From: Symbiodinium natans
Taxonomy: Eukaryota; Sar; Dinophyceae; Suessiales; Symbiodiniaceae
DNA: 64,000 nt
Direction of reading: 5' to 3'
Assembly (NCBI GenBank): GCA_905221605.1
Contig: CAJNDS010002271.1
Location: 191,001 to 255,000, forward strand
In this document: piece by piece, positions 34,212-44,593 of the stretch
Layout of the letters: every line of letters starts with the position of its first letter
Position numbering within the stretch: position 1 is the stretch's first letter
Notes under the pieces: generated by a model
The model's input: only the letters and a program-made list of their open reading frames with translations
The model's database searches: none
Told to the model about the DNA's origin: nothing
Program-made: the position numbers and the translations under genes

Positions 34212-36694
34212 TCAAATAGAGAAGCAAGAAGCTTCGTCCCAGCCTTGCCCATCTTTTCTGGAGCCCTCCACCGCCTCCCAAACTGGGCCCAGCGAAGCTT
34301 GTCTTAGAAGGTAGAACCCCGCAGCCATCACAATGGGGAAGACTACGCTCCCGAGCAAGCAAAACGGCAGCTGCAACTGCAATGGAATTGCCAGCACAAG
34401 CCATATCAGAGTAATGCCGGCCATCACGGAAAGCATGGAAGCCACTTCAAAGAGAACAGGCCAGGTTGGGTGTCTCCCATGCGACCAGGCCCAGTTACAG
34501 AACCAGAGGTAGAACAGCATGCATGGCATGCTGCTTGCCCAGCCGAGCAGGTTCTGCAAGCTGATTGCTACGATGGTGCCGATCGAGGAGTGCGAAGATA
34601 CTTGGGATGCGATGTGGGGAAGTGTGCTCAGCAAGAATGGGAAGTTCATGCTGAAGGTCATGAAGACAAAGGATCTTAGGGGCAGGGCGCCGCTGCCCCA
34701 AGCACGAAGGATGCGTTGCCCGAGCTCCGTCCTGACCGCTGTGCTGAAGGCTTTGAGGCATTCTTCGAGAGAATCCCCTGGCTGTCCATGCGTCTGTTCC
34801 AGGGCACGGTACACCAGCTCACGATCGCAGGGTACGGCTGCACCTGTCTCCGGATGCAGGTGGCCCTGAGAACAGCAGGAGCACTCCGCCTCGTTGATGC
34901 TAAAGACCTTCAGCTGGGCAGGGAGCTGGCATAGTTGATGCACCAACTGAGCTCCAATGCGGGACTGCAACGGGAAGGTCACGAGGAAGGCTGTGGCCAC
35001 AACGACCATTACTAGCCCAGCTTGGCCCCATTGATCGACAGCAACGTACTGCATGTGATAGACAACAAAAACTCCTATGCGGCACAAGCCCCACCACGAG
35101 CAGTGGAGCAACATGAGCAAGGGCAGAGCGACTGGCATCACATGCACTCCGCCCGGTTCTGGATGGCTGCGCAAGAAGGCATCAACCTCATACCTTGGCT
35201 ATTGCCTCGATTCAGCACATGTCCTATATCAACTATAAACCCTTAGGCCCTTCGGATGAAAGAAACCGGCAGATGAGAGAAAGCCTTGCCATGGGCAACC
35301 GAGTTTTCATGCACCAGAGGCGAGAGCAGTATCTTTCCGACCAGAGGATCACGAGATTCCGAGAAGCTTTCAGGTACCCTGCCAGACCCAGTATGCACTG
35401 CTCCTTCTCTAACTCATCCCGCTGAGGTATGCAGAGCTTGTCCAGGAACATCAGTCGGGGCTGCACAAAGGTATCTCGAATATGCTGCCAGAAGCAAAGG
35501 ACCACAAAGAAGTTCAGGAATCCAAAGCAAAAGGCGAAGTCGCTGTTTGGCACTAGTTGACCTCAGCAGGCTCAGCACAGGCACAGGCGTAAATAGCAGC
35601 CCGTACTAGTTCTACATTCCGACATATACTAATTTGGAAGCTCTTAAGGGTAACTTAGAAGCGGCGCAAACAAATCAGAAGATTTGTAGCCACAAAGAAG
35701 CTAACCTGCAGCCCCAGCTGCAAGCGATCAACATCCCGCCCAGCAAGCTCACCAAGAAGGTGGTGACGGCAGCTGCCTCCACAGAAGGAGTCTTAGGGAC
35801 GGGGCCTATCCTCCGGAGCCTGTCTCGCTCTCTTCTTCATTCTGGTTCACGCAAAGCCCCCCGAAGAGGGCTGCCACAAGGGGCTCTCTCTCTTCCTTCC
35901 TTCCTTCCTTCCTTCCTTCCTCCGCATGTGATCCCCCCGAAGGGAGACCGCCGTAAAAGGCATGCGCTCTTCTTCTTCTTCTTCTCCTCCTCCTCCTCCT
36001 TCTTCTTCTTCTTCCCCTCTCTCTCTCTCTCGCTCTTTCTCTTTCTCTCGGGTAAGATCCCACGCTGTCTAAAATGTTTCTTCACCGAACTGTTGGCCCG
36101 ACGACCTTTCACGCAGACGTACCTCGACTGACGAACGCATGCGTGGAAAGCTTCTGAATACTCCGACTTTGCGCTTCTGACAAGGCTTTCCTCATTGGGC
36201 AAACTGAGACCACACGACAAACAGCTGCAGCAAGACCTGGAATACACATGATTTAGGTCTGCCGCAGGCACTAAAGGTGTATGTCGTATGTCTTCAACAT
36301 TTTCTGCTGCAGCCATGTGACGAAAGGCTCAACGCATGTGCAAGAGGTGCCTGCGAGTTGTAAAGGATCAGAAGGGACAGAAACTTGAGCCACCGGGATG
36401 TCCTGCACTTGGCCAGCTAAAGGGCGCGTAGCGGAGCACGCGACTGAGTACCCTCCGTACTGTGACCGCTTGTCCGCCGTCCCTGCTCACATCCTGCTGT
36501 TCCTGTCTGGGTTGAAAACTGTCATAATGTGCTTCCATACAGCCCGAACCTTAAACTCAAGTACTGCAGGATGTTCATCCACGGCGGCTCTTTTGAGCAT
36601 TGAATTTGAAGCCTACACTGAACATTCGACCGGGCGGGTGTCCTCCAGTCATGGCTGACAAAGCCATCATACTCTGAACAATGTCTGGATGTTC
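34212..36694 (-). CDS. Gene C: TIR/HET-like multi-pass membrane protein with Cys/His loop
   Basis: Best preserved family member. Exons: 36694-36643 (H-C-S-E-Y-D-G-F-V-S-H-D-W), 36402-36351 (T-S-R-W-L-K-F-L-S-L-L), 35776-35713 (helix A-A-A-V-T-T-F-L-V-S-L-L-G-G), 35561-35309 (F-L-D-K-L-C-I-P-Q-R-D-E; L-V-I-L-W-S-E-R-Y-C-S-R-L-W-C-M) and 35193-34212 (Y-E-V-D-A-F, then about 320 codons to a TGA). Introns start GA (36642), GC (36350), GC (35712) and GA (35308); each ends AG before G and all phases close. The last exon has about six hydrophobic helices and, between the second and third, A-E-C-S-C-C then H-x-H, P-C-D-R-E-L-V, a possible metal site shared with gene A. The Glu after W-C sits where TIR NADases have a catalytic Glu (inference). 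A first exon may lie upstream (36725-37015). Role unknown; a membrane sensor or effector is only a guess. Confidence 0.75.
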
Positions 36695-36724
36695 CTTAGC
36701 TGTCTCTGCAGGGCGACTACTCGC

Positions 36725-37015
36725 TCAGGCGCTCGAAACATTGGCTGGCAACACAGGAACACAGCAGAAGCATGTCCAAACTGCATCGAACAAAGACACA
36801 TTGCGGGAATTGTACAATTCCCGAGCACGAATAAGAAGAAACTCTACCGTCGCACTGGGTCCCACAGAATCAGATCCTGACTTCCTAGGTGCATCACGTT
36901 TCAAGGCAGGCTGCCAGCAGCTGAAGCATTTGAGGAGGCGAAATGGTGGCCTCCACGGTTGAGCAGGAGGCGTAGAGGAACTCCTTGTGCTTGTGCAGGT
37001 GGCTTGCGATGACAT
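36725..37015 (-). CDS. Possible 5' exon of gene C
   Basis: A minus-strand frame opening with ATG (M-S-S-Q-A-T-C-T-S-T-R-S-S-S-T-P-P) directly upstream of the first resolved exon of gene C. It has a Ser/Thr/Pro-rich start, then R-L-L-K-C-F-S-C-W, and later R-A-R-E-L-Y-N-S-R. Its position, strand and ATG make it a reasonable first exon, but no donor was fixed and genes A and B have no detected counterpart. Confidence 0.3.
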   Translation of the reverse strand: MSSQATCTSTRSSSTPPAQPWRPPFRLLKCFSCWQPALKRDAPRKSGSDSVGPSATVEFLLIRARELYNSRNVSLFDAVWTCFCCVPVLPANVSSA

Positions 37016-37352
37016 GTCGCTATTCTTCTCTTGACATCCATCACCCCTTGGGCCATGTTTGATCGTGCTTTCATTTGAGGAGTTGAGAACTTCGGAGTTC
37101 GGCTTGTTTTCTCCTATAGGCTGCGAATAGTACTGTCAAGTTGGAGCCACGTCATCTCCAACGGTCTAACCAGGTCGAGTGAAAGACGTCAGATGCATGA
37201 TGGAAATGGGTTGCTGGTCGGAAGGCGGATAGCCGATTCCGAATGCCTCCCTCACGGCCCCTGATCCCTCCACACCGGCGTCCTTGCAGTTGTGCCGGTG
37301 GCAATTCGGAAAGGCTCCTTGGCATTTGGCGAAGAAAGAAGCTTTCGACATC

Positions 37353-37398
37353 ATGGGGGGTGGGCGGGGGGGTGGGAGTGGGAGGGGGCGGGGGGGAG
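37353..37398 (+). repeat. G-rich tract with quadruplex potential
   Basis: On the plus strand, runs of 3 to 7 G separated by single T, C, A or TGG steps over about 45 nt. It satisfies the usual four-G-run pattern several times over. No associated gene is recognised. Confidence 0.6.
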
Positions 37399-39054
37399 AC
37401 CGGATCGCACGGAACTCGGAAAAGAAGGAAGAAATCCTCAAGTTACTTCTGACATGATTACTACACCATTCTTGCTGCTCTTCTTCCTATGCAGCTGCTG
37501 CTTGTTTTGCCGAAATCACACTCAGGCTCCGCTGCACACCCACCGAGGTTGTTGGGCTGAGTGGTGGTGATGACAGGCAAGCCGCCCCGGCATCAACCAT
37601 TCGTCTCAACGCGCCCCTCGACTTAGTCCGGGGGGAGACGTCCAGCTGGATGTTGTTGCATCTTGAATGAAGAGGTTAGGTTAGTGTTGAAGGCCTAAGC
37701 CCTAGGCGCCTGCGCTTAAGTCAGTTGACAGCAGTTTCCAATCATGACTGAGCCGTTGGCAGAAGCGGAAGAAGCGCCCGAGTGGAACTAAGCGGCCCAA
37801 GCCCGAAACAACCTGGATGACCCCAGATTTACCGTAACATGTCCCTTCCGTGGTACACTTGCTACCGATGGCTATATGTGCCTATTTTGCCCAATTCTTC
37901 CAGGTCATCAGATTTCTCCAGGGACCATTTTCGGGCAACCCTGAGATCCGGGCCGCTGTGCGACGGGTCACGCCTCAGCCAACGTGACAGGCCCAAGCGC
38001 TGACTCGGTTATGAAAAAGCAAAGGCTGCGTTCGGTTGCCCCGTCCCCCAAAAGAAGAGCACCTGAAGACTGAACTGATTCTATGGCTGGGCCCTCACTG
38101 CAAACTGTCGCATGCGGGGTGTTCCACTGCAGCTACCGGACTTTCCGCGTTCCGCAAGAACTGCACCACGGCCGTCAGACCCATCAGCCCCATGGCGCAG
38201 CGTGCCATATACCCAAACCACCACTTGACTTAGGAAAAGTTGCACACGAACTCTCAAGAGTGCCGCTTTTCTCCACGCGGAGCTGTCAGCCTCTGCGGCC
38301 TCACTTGACATCAGCCGATTGACCACCTGTCACCAGATGCAGATTTTAACAAAGCTGCTTTAAAAAAACAGCCTTATTCCACTAAAGAGCCGTCCAAGTC
38401 ATATACCCAAACACGAAGATGGACGTGAAATCTCAGCTCGTCCTCTAATCATGTCGTCCGTCGCTGAGGTGGCATCTTACAGGGGCTCGGGAAAGTCGAC
38501 CCTTTTATTGGGGGAGACGTGAAACCCCAATGAACGCAGAGAGTTCAGGAAGCTGACGAAGTCGACTGTGGGATCCTTTCCCCCCAATGAACGCATGGAT
38601 TTTGCAGCTACGAAAAGCAGCGGAAATCAGTACGCAAGTATCGAAAAAACCCCAAGGGACGCTGGGGCTCAACATGCCTGAAAACATCATCCAAGCAAAG
38701 CATGGAGTCAAGCCTACCAAAACTTAGGAAGAAGAGGCCAGCATTTCTCTGAACCTATATCGCATCGTATAGCCAACATGGCTTATGGACGCATGCATGG
38801 AATTGTGGACAATTCCGCCCGAGGGAAACGCAGTTTCGGTCGACTTCCGAAAAAGCTTCCCCGCAGTGAGTTGCCTTACCGCAAGAAAAAAGGTCAACTT
38901 TCCATGTTACGCGTAGCACTCAGAAGCCCCTTCTGGACCAGGCATCCCCGCGTGAAATCTCAAGCCGCAGCTGCGAAAAATAGTATAGGTAACGGCCACC
39001 AGTAGATTATAGATGGTGTAGCAGTGTAGTTTATGGCTGGGCCTGGGACAGCAT

Positions 39055-39567
39055 GTGCCCGCGAAAGATCCATCCCAATACTTCCTCGTCCCTGCTAATG
39101 TACCAATGTACTCAGTATTCGAATTCAAAGACTGCTCTGCTCTCCTGGACGGCACATGTCCTGAAACCATGACTCGCAGCGCGCACTGTGAAATTCTGAA
39201 CAAAAGAGTGGAAAATCTGACAAGAACACGAAGCATGATCGACAAACAATGAGCGACAAACAACGAGAAGGAGAGACAACTGCGTGAACTGTCTCTTAAC
39301 ATGAGAGACATGCGACAAAGTGAGAACATGATGCACATAGAACAAGAACCGAGCGAAACAATGTACATAAATTTCAGCTTAGGCGTTGAAAGCTTTCCTC
39401 ACCAACAAACCTTGGATCTTCCAACCAACATTAACGCAGAACATCTTGCCCAAAGACGTTGGAATTCCTACCACCGCCTCCTGGCAAGTAACTGGCGCCA
39501 AGTGTTCTGCCGCAGCGACAGCCTGTGGAAACGCCAAATTCGGAGGATTCTAGACTCTAGCTGCTAG
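39055..39567 (+). pseudogene. Coiled-coil-like reading frame broken by one TGA
   Basis: One frame is open from about 39031 to 39567 except for a single TGA at 39250. Before it the peptide ends N-K-R-V-E-N-L-T-R-T-R-S-M-I-D-K-Q, and after it continues A-T-N-N-E-K-E-R-Q-L-R-E-L-S-L-N, then M-R-D-M-R-Q-S-E-N-M-M. The charged heptad-like character is the same on both sides, as in a coiled coil. The TGA lies in a 14-nt tandem duplication (GACAAACAATGAG next to GACAAACAACGAG), where the other copy has CGA. No family was recognised and no ATG start was found. It could be a decayed gene, an exon pair, or a real TGA-containing frame. Confidence 0.35.
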
Positions 39568-41403
39568 CCTTGACTTGTAGGATTGATAACGCCCACTGGC
39601 ATCTGCACAAGGCATCTGACGTACCTGACTGGACAGTGCAAACGAAATTATGTTGAGGTCGAGAGATTCTGAGGATGGCATTTACAGAACAGCAAACATC
39701 ACACAAAAGCGCTTGCAAGCGGCCCGCTTCTGCAAGCTCAGCCCTTGCCGAAAACCCCAAAGAACGCTGAACCCCACTAAGCAGCTCCACCCCGGCCACC
39801 TCGGTTCCGTCCTCGAGCTGTGGCACACGGGTTCCCTTTGAAGCTCCCGACACCTTCAGCTTCAGGCAGTTTGGGCTTCTGCACAGCCCTTGCTTCCCCT
39901 GTGGGAGCGCGCCATGCGCATGAACAGTCAGGGAACGCCCCCCTTCCGGCCCAGTAGAATAAGCCGACCTTCTCCACTAGTGCACAGTTCATGCCGTTTT
40001 CGCATGTTGCAGCAACAGACAAGTGGAAGACTCCCCGAATGAACTGAACTTACAGCAGGTGCGGCAGAGAACCAGCGACAGCAAGTACATTCCTTGTGTG
40101 CTTTTTCTGAATTGCAAATATGAGGAAATCTCATGTACGAGCACGAAGCAGTTCGGAAATAGGAACCTTGCCTCGCCAACAGTCAAAGAGGAGAGGCCAC
40201 GCCGAATGTCCCAAAGGACCTCAGCACAGAACTCTCATTACGCTTTACAGACTTTTCAGGTCTTCCCCCAAATTCTTTCAGGGATCGCCGAAACGCAGGC
40301 TTCAAGTTCACGGCTCCCAATATCCCAGTGGCAGTTTCCAATCCCGAAATGGCCCCCGAAGGACCTCGGCCCAATGAGAAACATCCACTAAACCCAGGGA
40401 AGCTTTTCATGACCGAGGCGAGTGGCAAGGACGTGGCGCGGATCGACCCACCGGCGGGGAAGAGCATCCTCTCCCTTCAAGGATCTGAGGGATTCCGCAA
40501 GTGGGATGGGAGTGACATGAGTGAGCGCGCTCTGTTCGCTTCAGCCCGAAGATTGAACACCAGATGCTGACGAACTGACACCTGCAAGCCGCTCCCCAGA
40601 TTCCGTTCCCTCCTGGTCGGAAGGGTCCATGAAAAGCTCGGCAGGCATCGGGCGGAAACCCAGCTTCCTTTGCGGATGCATGCAGAACTGGGTCAGGCTT
40701 GGCCTAAAGACTTGTTCATCTGGGACTCTCAGTGGAAGACCTGTGGGGCTGTCCCGACTTTGGGGAATTGAGCCGATGGCCCAACAAGGGGCCATAAGCG
40801 CACCGACTCTGAACGGCTAAGCTCGCATGCCACATGCCTTTAAAAAAAAGTTCTGCAACCAAAAAGTTGAGATCAGCATGTGCTATCTCGGCTATCTCCT
40901 CAGCACCCTGAAGAAACTGCCTTCAAGTCTGCCTTCACACCGCGGGGCCGATAAAGCTCAACGGCGGGCTCATTTGCCTCGCCGCGGCCGAGCGTAAGCA
41001 CCGCTGCCGTCTTGCCATCCTGGCCGGGGTTGAACAGGGTTCAAGGGCAAAACGCGCTTAGACCGACTCAAACAAAGGTCGAACAGAGTTCGATGCCTCG
41101 CAGCATCTGTCATCTACCGGAGCTACACGTCTAGACAAATTGCCCATGAGCTTGTTGCTGGGGCTCAGCAGTGGCCACCGCATATCGCCACCCGCACCTT
41201 CACAGTGGAGTATGCCAAGGCAGCCACCTGCCATCAGTTTGCGGGACACTTCACGGTTTTGCAACTGGCTCTGCATTTTGCGGGCTGTAGATAGTTACAA
41301 ATGCTAACATGTGTGCTGGTTTCGACGCACCGCCCCTACATTGTTCAGCTACACTGCAGATATCTGCACTGCACCAACCCCAGATCCCTCGTTCAGGGCT
41401 CAC

Positions 41404-41592
41404 CAGGAGCAGCTTGCCAACGCCGCGCTTGCGGAAGGAGTCGTCGGTACACAGCAGCCTCGCTAGCGCTCTTGAAACCCAACCCCTCTCAGTGCGCAGC
41501 CAACACTTCCCCCAACACATGGAGGCCAAGCGGCTCCACAAGAATCCACGCGTCCGGGGGTGCACCTGGCCGTTGCGATACGTGCCGCCCAC
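41404..41592 (-). CDS. Possible GNAT acetyltransferase exon
   Basis: The core at 41459-41404 reads L-L-C-T-D-D-S-F-R-K-R-G-V-G-K-L-L-L and stops exactly at a GTGAGC donor. R-K-R-G-V-G-K followed by aliphatic residues resembles the acetyl-CoA-binding motif A (R/Q-x-x-G-x-G/A) of GNAT enzymes. Upstream, a different frame reads D-A-W-I-L-V-E-P-L-G, so another exon border may lie between. The later GNAT strand and helix were not found, so the match rests on one short motif and may be chance. Confidence 0.25.
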
Positions 41593-42507
41593 AAATGGCT
41601 TTCAGAAGCGTTGGGCAAGATATGCTAAACCTCAAAGCCTGCAAAGCACAAAATCTGCCAAGAATGGACCTCTGCTTTGCTCGCCGATGGGGTGCAGGTC
41701 TTCTGCTTTGCCTGGCCAAGAGAGGGTGCGCAACCTTCCTTCTCATTCCCCTTTGGAGTAGTGTGACAAGGCCCATGGAACCAAGCACATCAGCACCCAA
41801 ACTGTGGGGGGGGACCTGGGGGGACCTGGGGCTTAAGCTTAGTCGGTTAAGCTCCCCACGCACTTTCAGCACCTCAAAGTGGAATCGACTCTGCGAACTT
41901 TTTGGCAAGCGCTTATAAGTTTTGAAAGCTCAATCTGGGCAAAAGCAAATGGCGGTCCATGGCAGGTCCACAGTCCATGGCAGGTCCACAGGGCTTCTTC
42001 GGGTGCGGTTCGTCCCGTTGTTCGGGACTCAAGGGTCTAAACACCCACAACTCAAGCAGGCACAGCATGTACAGGTTGCCAATTGTTGCCATGCTGCCCA
42101 GGTCGACAAGCACATGCCGCCAGAAGTCGTCGTGAGCCGAGTGGAGATATCCTTAGTCAAGGTAGACTTGAGATCGGGTCCATAAAAGCTAAGCAACGCT
42201 TTGTTGAGACTGATGTCTCACCTTAACACCATGAACATGAGGCTGGAATACCGATTTCTTCGGGCGAAGGAAATGCCTTGACAGTCGGCAGGATACATGC
42301 ACTCCACATGCTGCCTTGCACCATCTCTCCTTTTCCTTCATAAACATATAGGTTTGAAGGAAATCGAACATGCATGTTGCTACTCGTTTATGCTACTCGG
42401 TTTTTTTAACCCAGCTAGGACGCAACCCTAAACCTTTTTTGAGGAAGGACTGCAGTGCGATTTGCCCTCACAGGCGCCCGACGAAACCTGAAACATAAAG
42501 CCTCAGA

Positions 42508-42561
42508 TCCTAAACCCTAAACCCTAAACCCTAAACCCTCAACCCTAAACCTTAAACCCTC
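42508..42561 (-). repeat. Short interstitial telomeric tract
   Basis: CCCTAAA repeated about six to seven times with two variants (CCCTCAA and CCTTAAA), that is TTTAGGG on the minus strand, opposite in orientation to the block at 19.4 kb. Confidence 0.75.
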
Positions 42562-43768
42562 AAATGGTCCAAGCAGCGCCAGAAGATCAGACCCACGAGG
42601 CGCCCCCCTCAGGGTAAGCTGGCGTAAGGAGTAGGAGTTCAAGGCTTGAGTCCCCCTGAGTGATGGCGAGGAACTTAGGGCACTTCGGGCAAGAAGGCTT
42701 CTGAGCTTGCTGAATTTCCCCCCGATACTCTCTGGCATGTTTGAACCATGGCAAGTGACACGTGCATCGTTCAAGGGAAATCTTCCAGAATGCTGTGAAG
42801 CCCGGACAAGCCTGGCTAACCAGGAACCCGTTTGTTCACTTTTGCCGGGGTGCCAGGCTGCTCTGTCGCCGTAAGCAAGAGCAAATCGTCCCCGTAGTCT
42901 TTCTCCTTAATCAACGCTCATATGGTTGTGATGCAAACCCTTCGACCAATCCTTTCTCAAGACGAGGTCTGCGAGGTCGAAGTGGGGCCTGTTTCTACAC
43001 TGATTCTACACATGGTACTTGGCGTCAGGCAATGAACTGGTCCAACAAGATCTCCTGGCTTCAAGCACGGTTACAGACATGCACGGGATGTCTTGAATGA
43101 TTAGTCCTGAATGCTACGCTTGGCTCTCGTGACAGATGACAGCCCGAACTCGACCCCCAAGCCACGAAGCGCTCTTCCCTCCAGTGACAGCGCACCTGCA
43201 TGCCGCCCATGCCGCTGTCTAACTCCGCTGCCTGCTTCCGCAGCCGGGCGGCCTGGGTGGCCAGGTGTGGCCAGGTGCGTATCGGAATCAAGCAAAAAAA
43301 AAAGGCCTCAAAGATTCCTTCTGCCCAGTTTTCTGCCTGACCATCCTGGCCTGCTCCGGCGTCTCAAGGGCCACAAACAGTTGCAGCTCGTCTTGGGCGC
43401 AAGGCGCGTGGAAGCTGCCCTTCCTGGGTTCCCGCAAGGGATCTGCACGTAGCACATGCCAGCATACGAGTTTTCGAATCTATACTTAAGTCTAACCCGG
43501 GGCCGCTGTCAGTCATGGAACGGTGCGAGTACGGGCGTTCGTGTGCCCCGGCGAGCGTGACCCCAAACAGTGGTGCTGGAACCCGAAACACACACTTTGT
43601 TGGCAGCCTGACTTGCAGCTTCTGCCCGAAACATGCTGCAGGTGGGCATCCTGTTCGCAGAAAACCCGATCCCTCGTGCACGTGGCTAGGCCTTCTTGTT
43701 CTGGCCATCCACCGGATACAAAGAAGCAATGCTCCCGATCCCAGTCGCAAACCTTCAACCTAGCATCT

Positions 43769-44593
43769 TCAGAAGCTGCTTCCCTGGGCGGCGGTGCTCC
43801 ACCGCCTGAGCTGCCTCCGGCAACCCCGGCACATGGCGGTGGTGAGGCCTTGCACAGTTGCGGCAGGATGATTCTTCAGATGTGGCTCATGCGCCTGAGC
43901 CTGCAATTTCAGCACGCCCCAGCTCAACAAGATCAGAATCCCAGTCATCCTGGCACGTGCCTGGGCTGCGCCCCATGCCAGTCGATGTGCTCCTGGGAGC
44001 TCCCTCATCCCCCCAATCATGCAAGGGCAAGCTTGTGCAATTCTGTGAAGTAAATGTGTGGTGATGATGCCACGCTGAACAAGATTTCTCCTAGAAAAAG
44101 CCTTCTGGCGATCCGAGAATTTCGGTGCAAAGTTTGCTAAAGGCATCTCGCACCTGCCATCCTGAAATCGAAGCATCATTCCTACCCCCAACTTGACCCA
44201 TATCAAGTTCTTACCGTCAATCAGCATCAGACCCGCTTGTGCCCAACGAGCTTGTAAGCTTAAACCACCCCTAAACCCTACTAACCCCTCATCCTCATTC
44301 TCCGAACCCTCAGCAAGCTGTGCCTGCTCTTCCTCGCCGAAAGGCAGGAGGAACCGCGCATGGCGGTCAGCCATATCAGCAAGCAACCGCTTCAGGTTCC
44401 GGAGTTTATGCTTTAGGGTGGTCCGCGAGATGGCCCGCGAGTTGCGGTTGCTTGCCATGGGTGTTTGGGGGCTAGCATGCGGGCTGTTGAGACTGCGATC
44501 TTTGAAGGACCGATGGCCTACTGATTTCATCAAGCTGTAATGTTCCGACAGTCCAACATCTGCAAGGCTTGTGGAAGTAGAACATGGAAGCAA
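43769..44593 (-). CDS. Unrecognised open frame with basic/acidic N-terminal half
   Basis: A 274-codon frame. Residues about 46-110 look like real protein: M-A-S-N-R-N-S-R-A-I-S-R, then L-K-H-K-L-R-N-L-K-R-L-L-A-D-M, then an acidic G-S-E-N-E-D-E-G. The rest is less convincing and may be intron. The opposite strand also carries open frames rich in Cys (43513-43763). No family is recognised. A single exon ending near the acidic stretch is the most likely real content. Confidence 0.3.
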   Translation of the reverse strand: MLPCSTSTSLADVGLSEHYSLMKSVGHRSFKDRSLNSPHASPQTPMASNRNSRAISRTTLKHKLRNLKRLLADMADRHARFLLPFGEEEQAQLAEGSENEDEGLVGFRGGLSLQARWAQAGLMLIDGKNLIWVKLGVGMMLRFQDGRCEMPLANFAPKFSDRQKAFSRRNLVQRGIITTHLLHRIAQACPCMIGGMRELPGAHRLAWGAAQARARMTGILILLSWGVLKLQAQAHEPHLKNHPAATVQGLTTAMCRGCRRQLRRWSTAAQGSSF

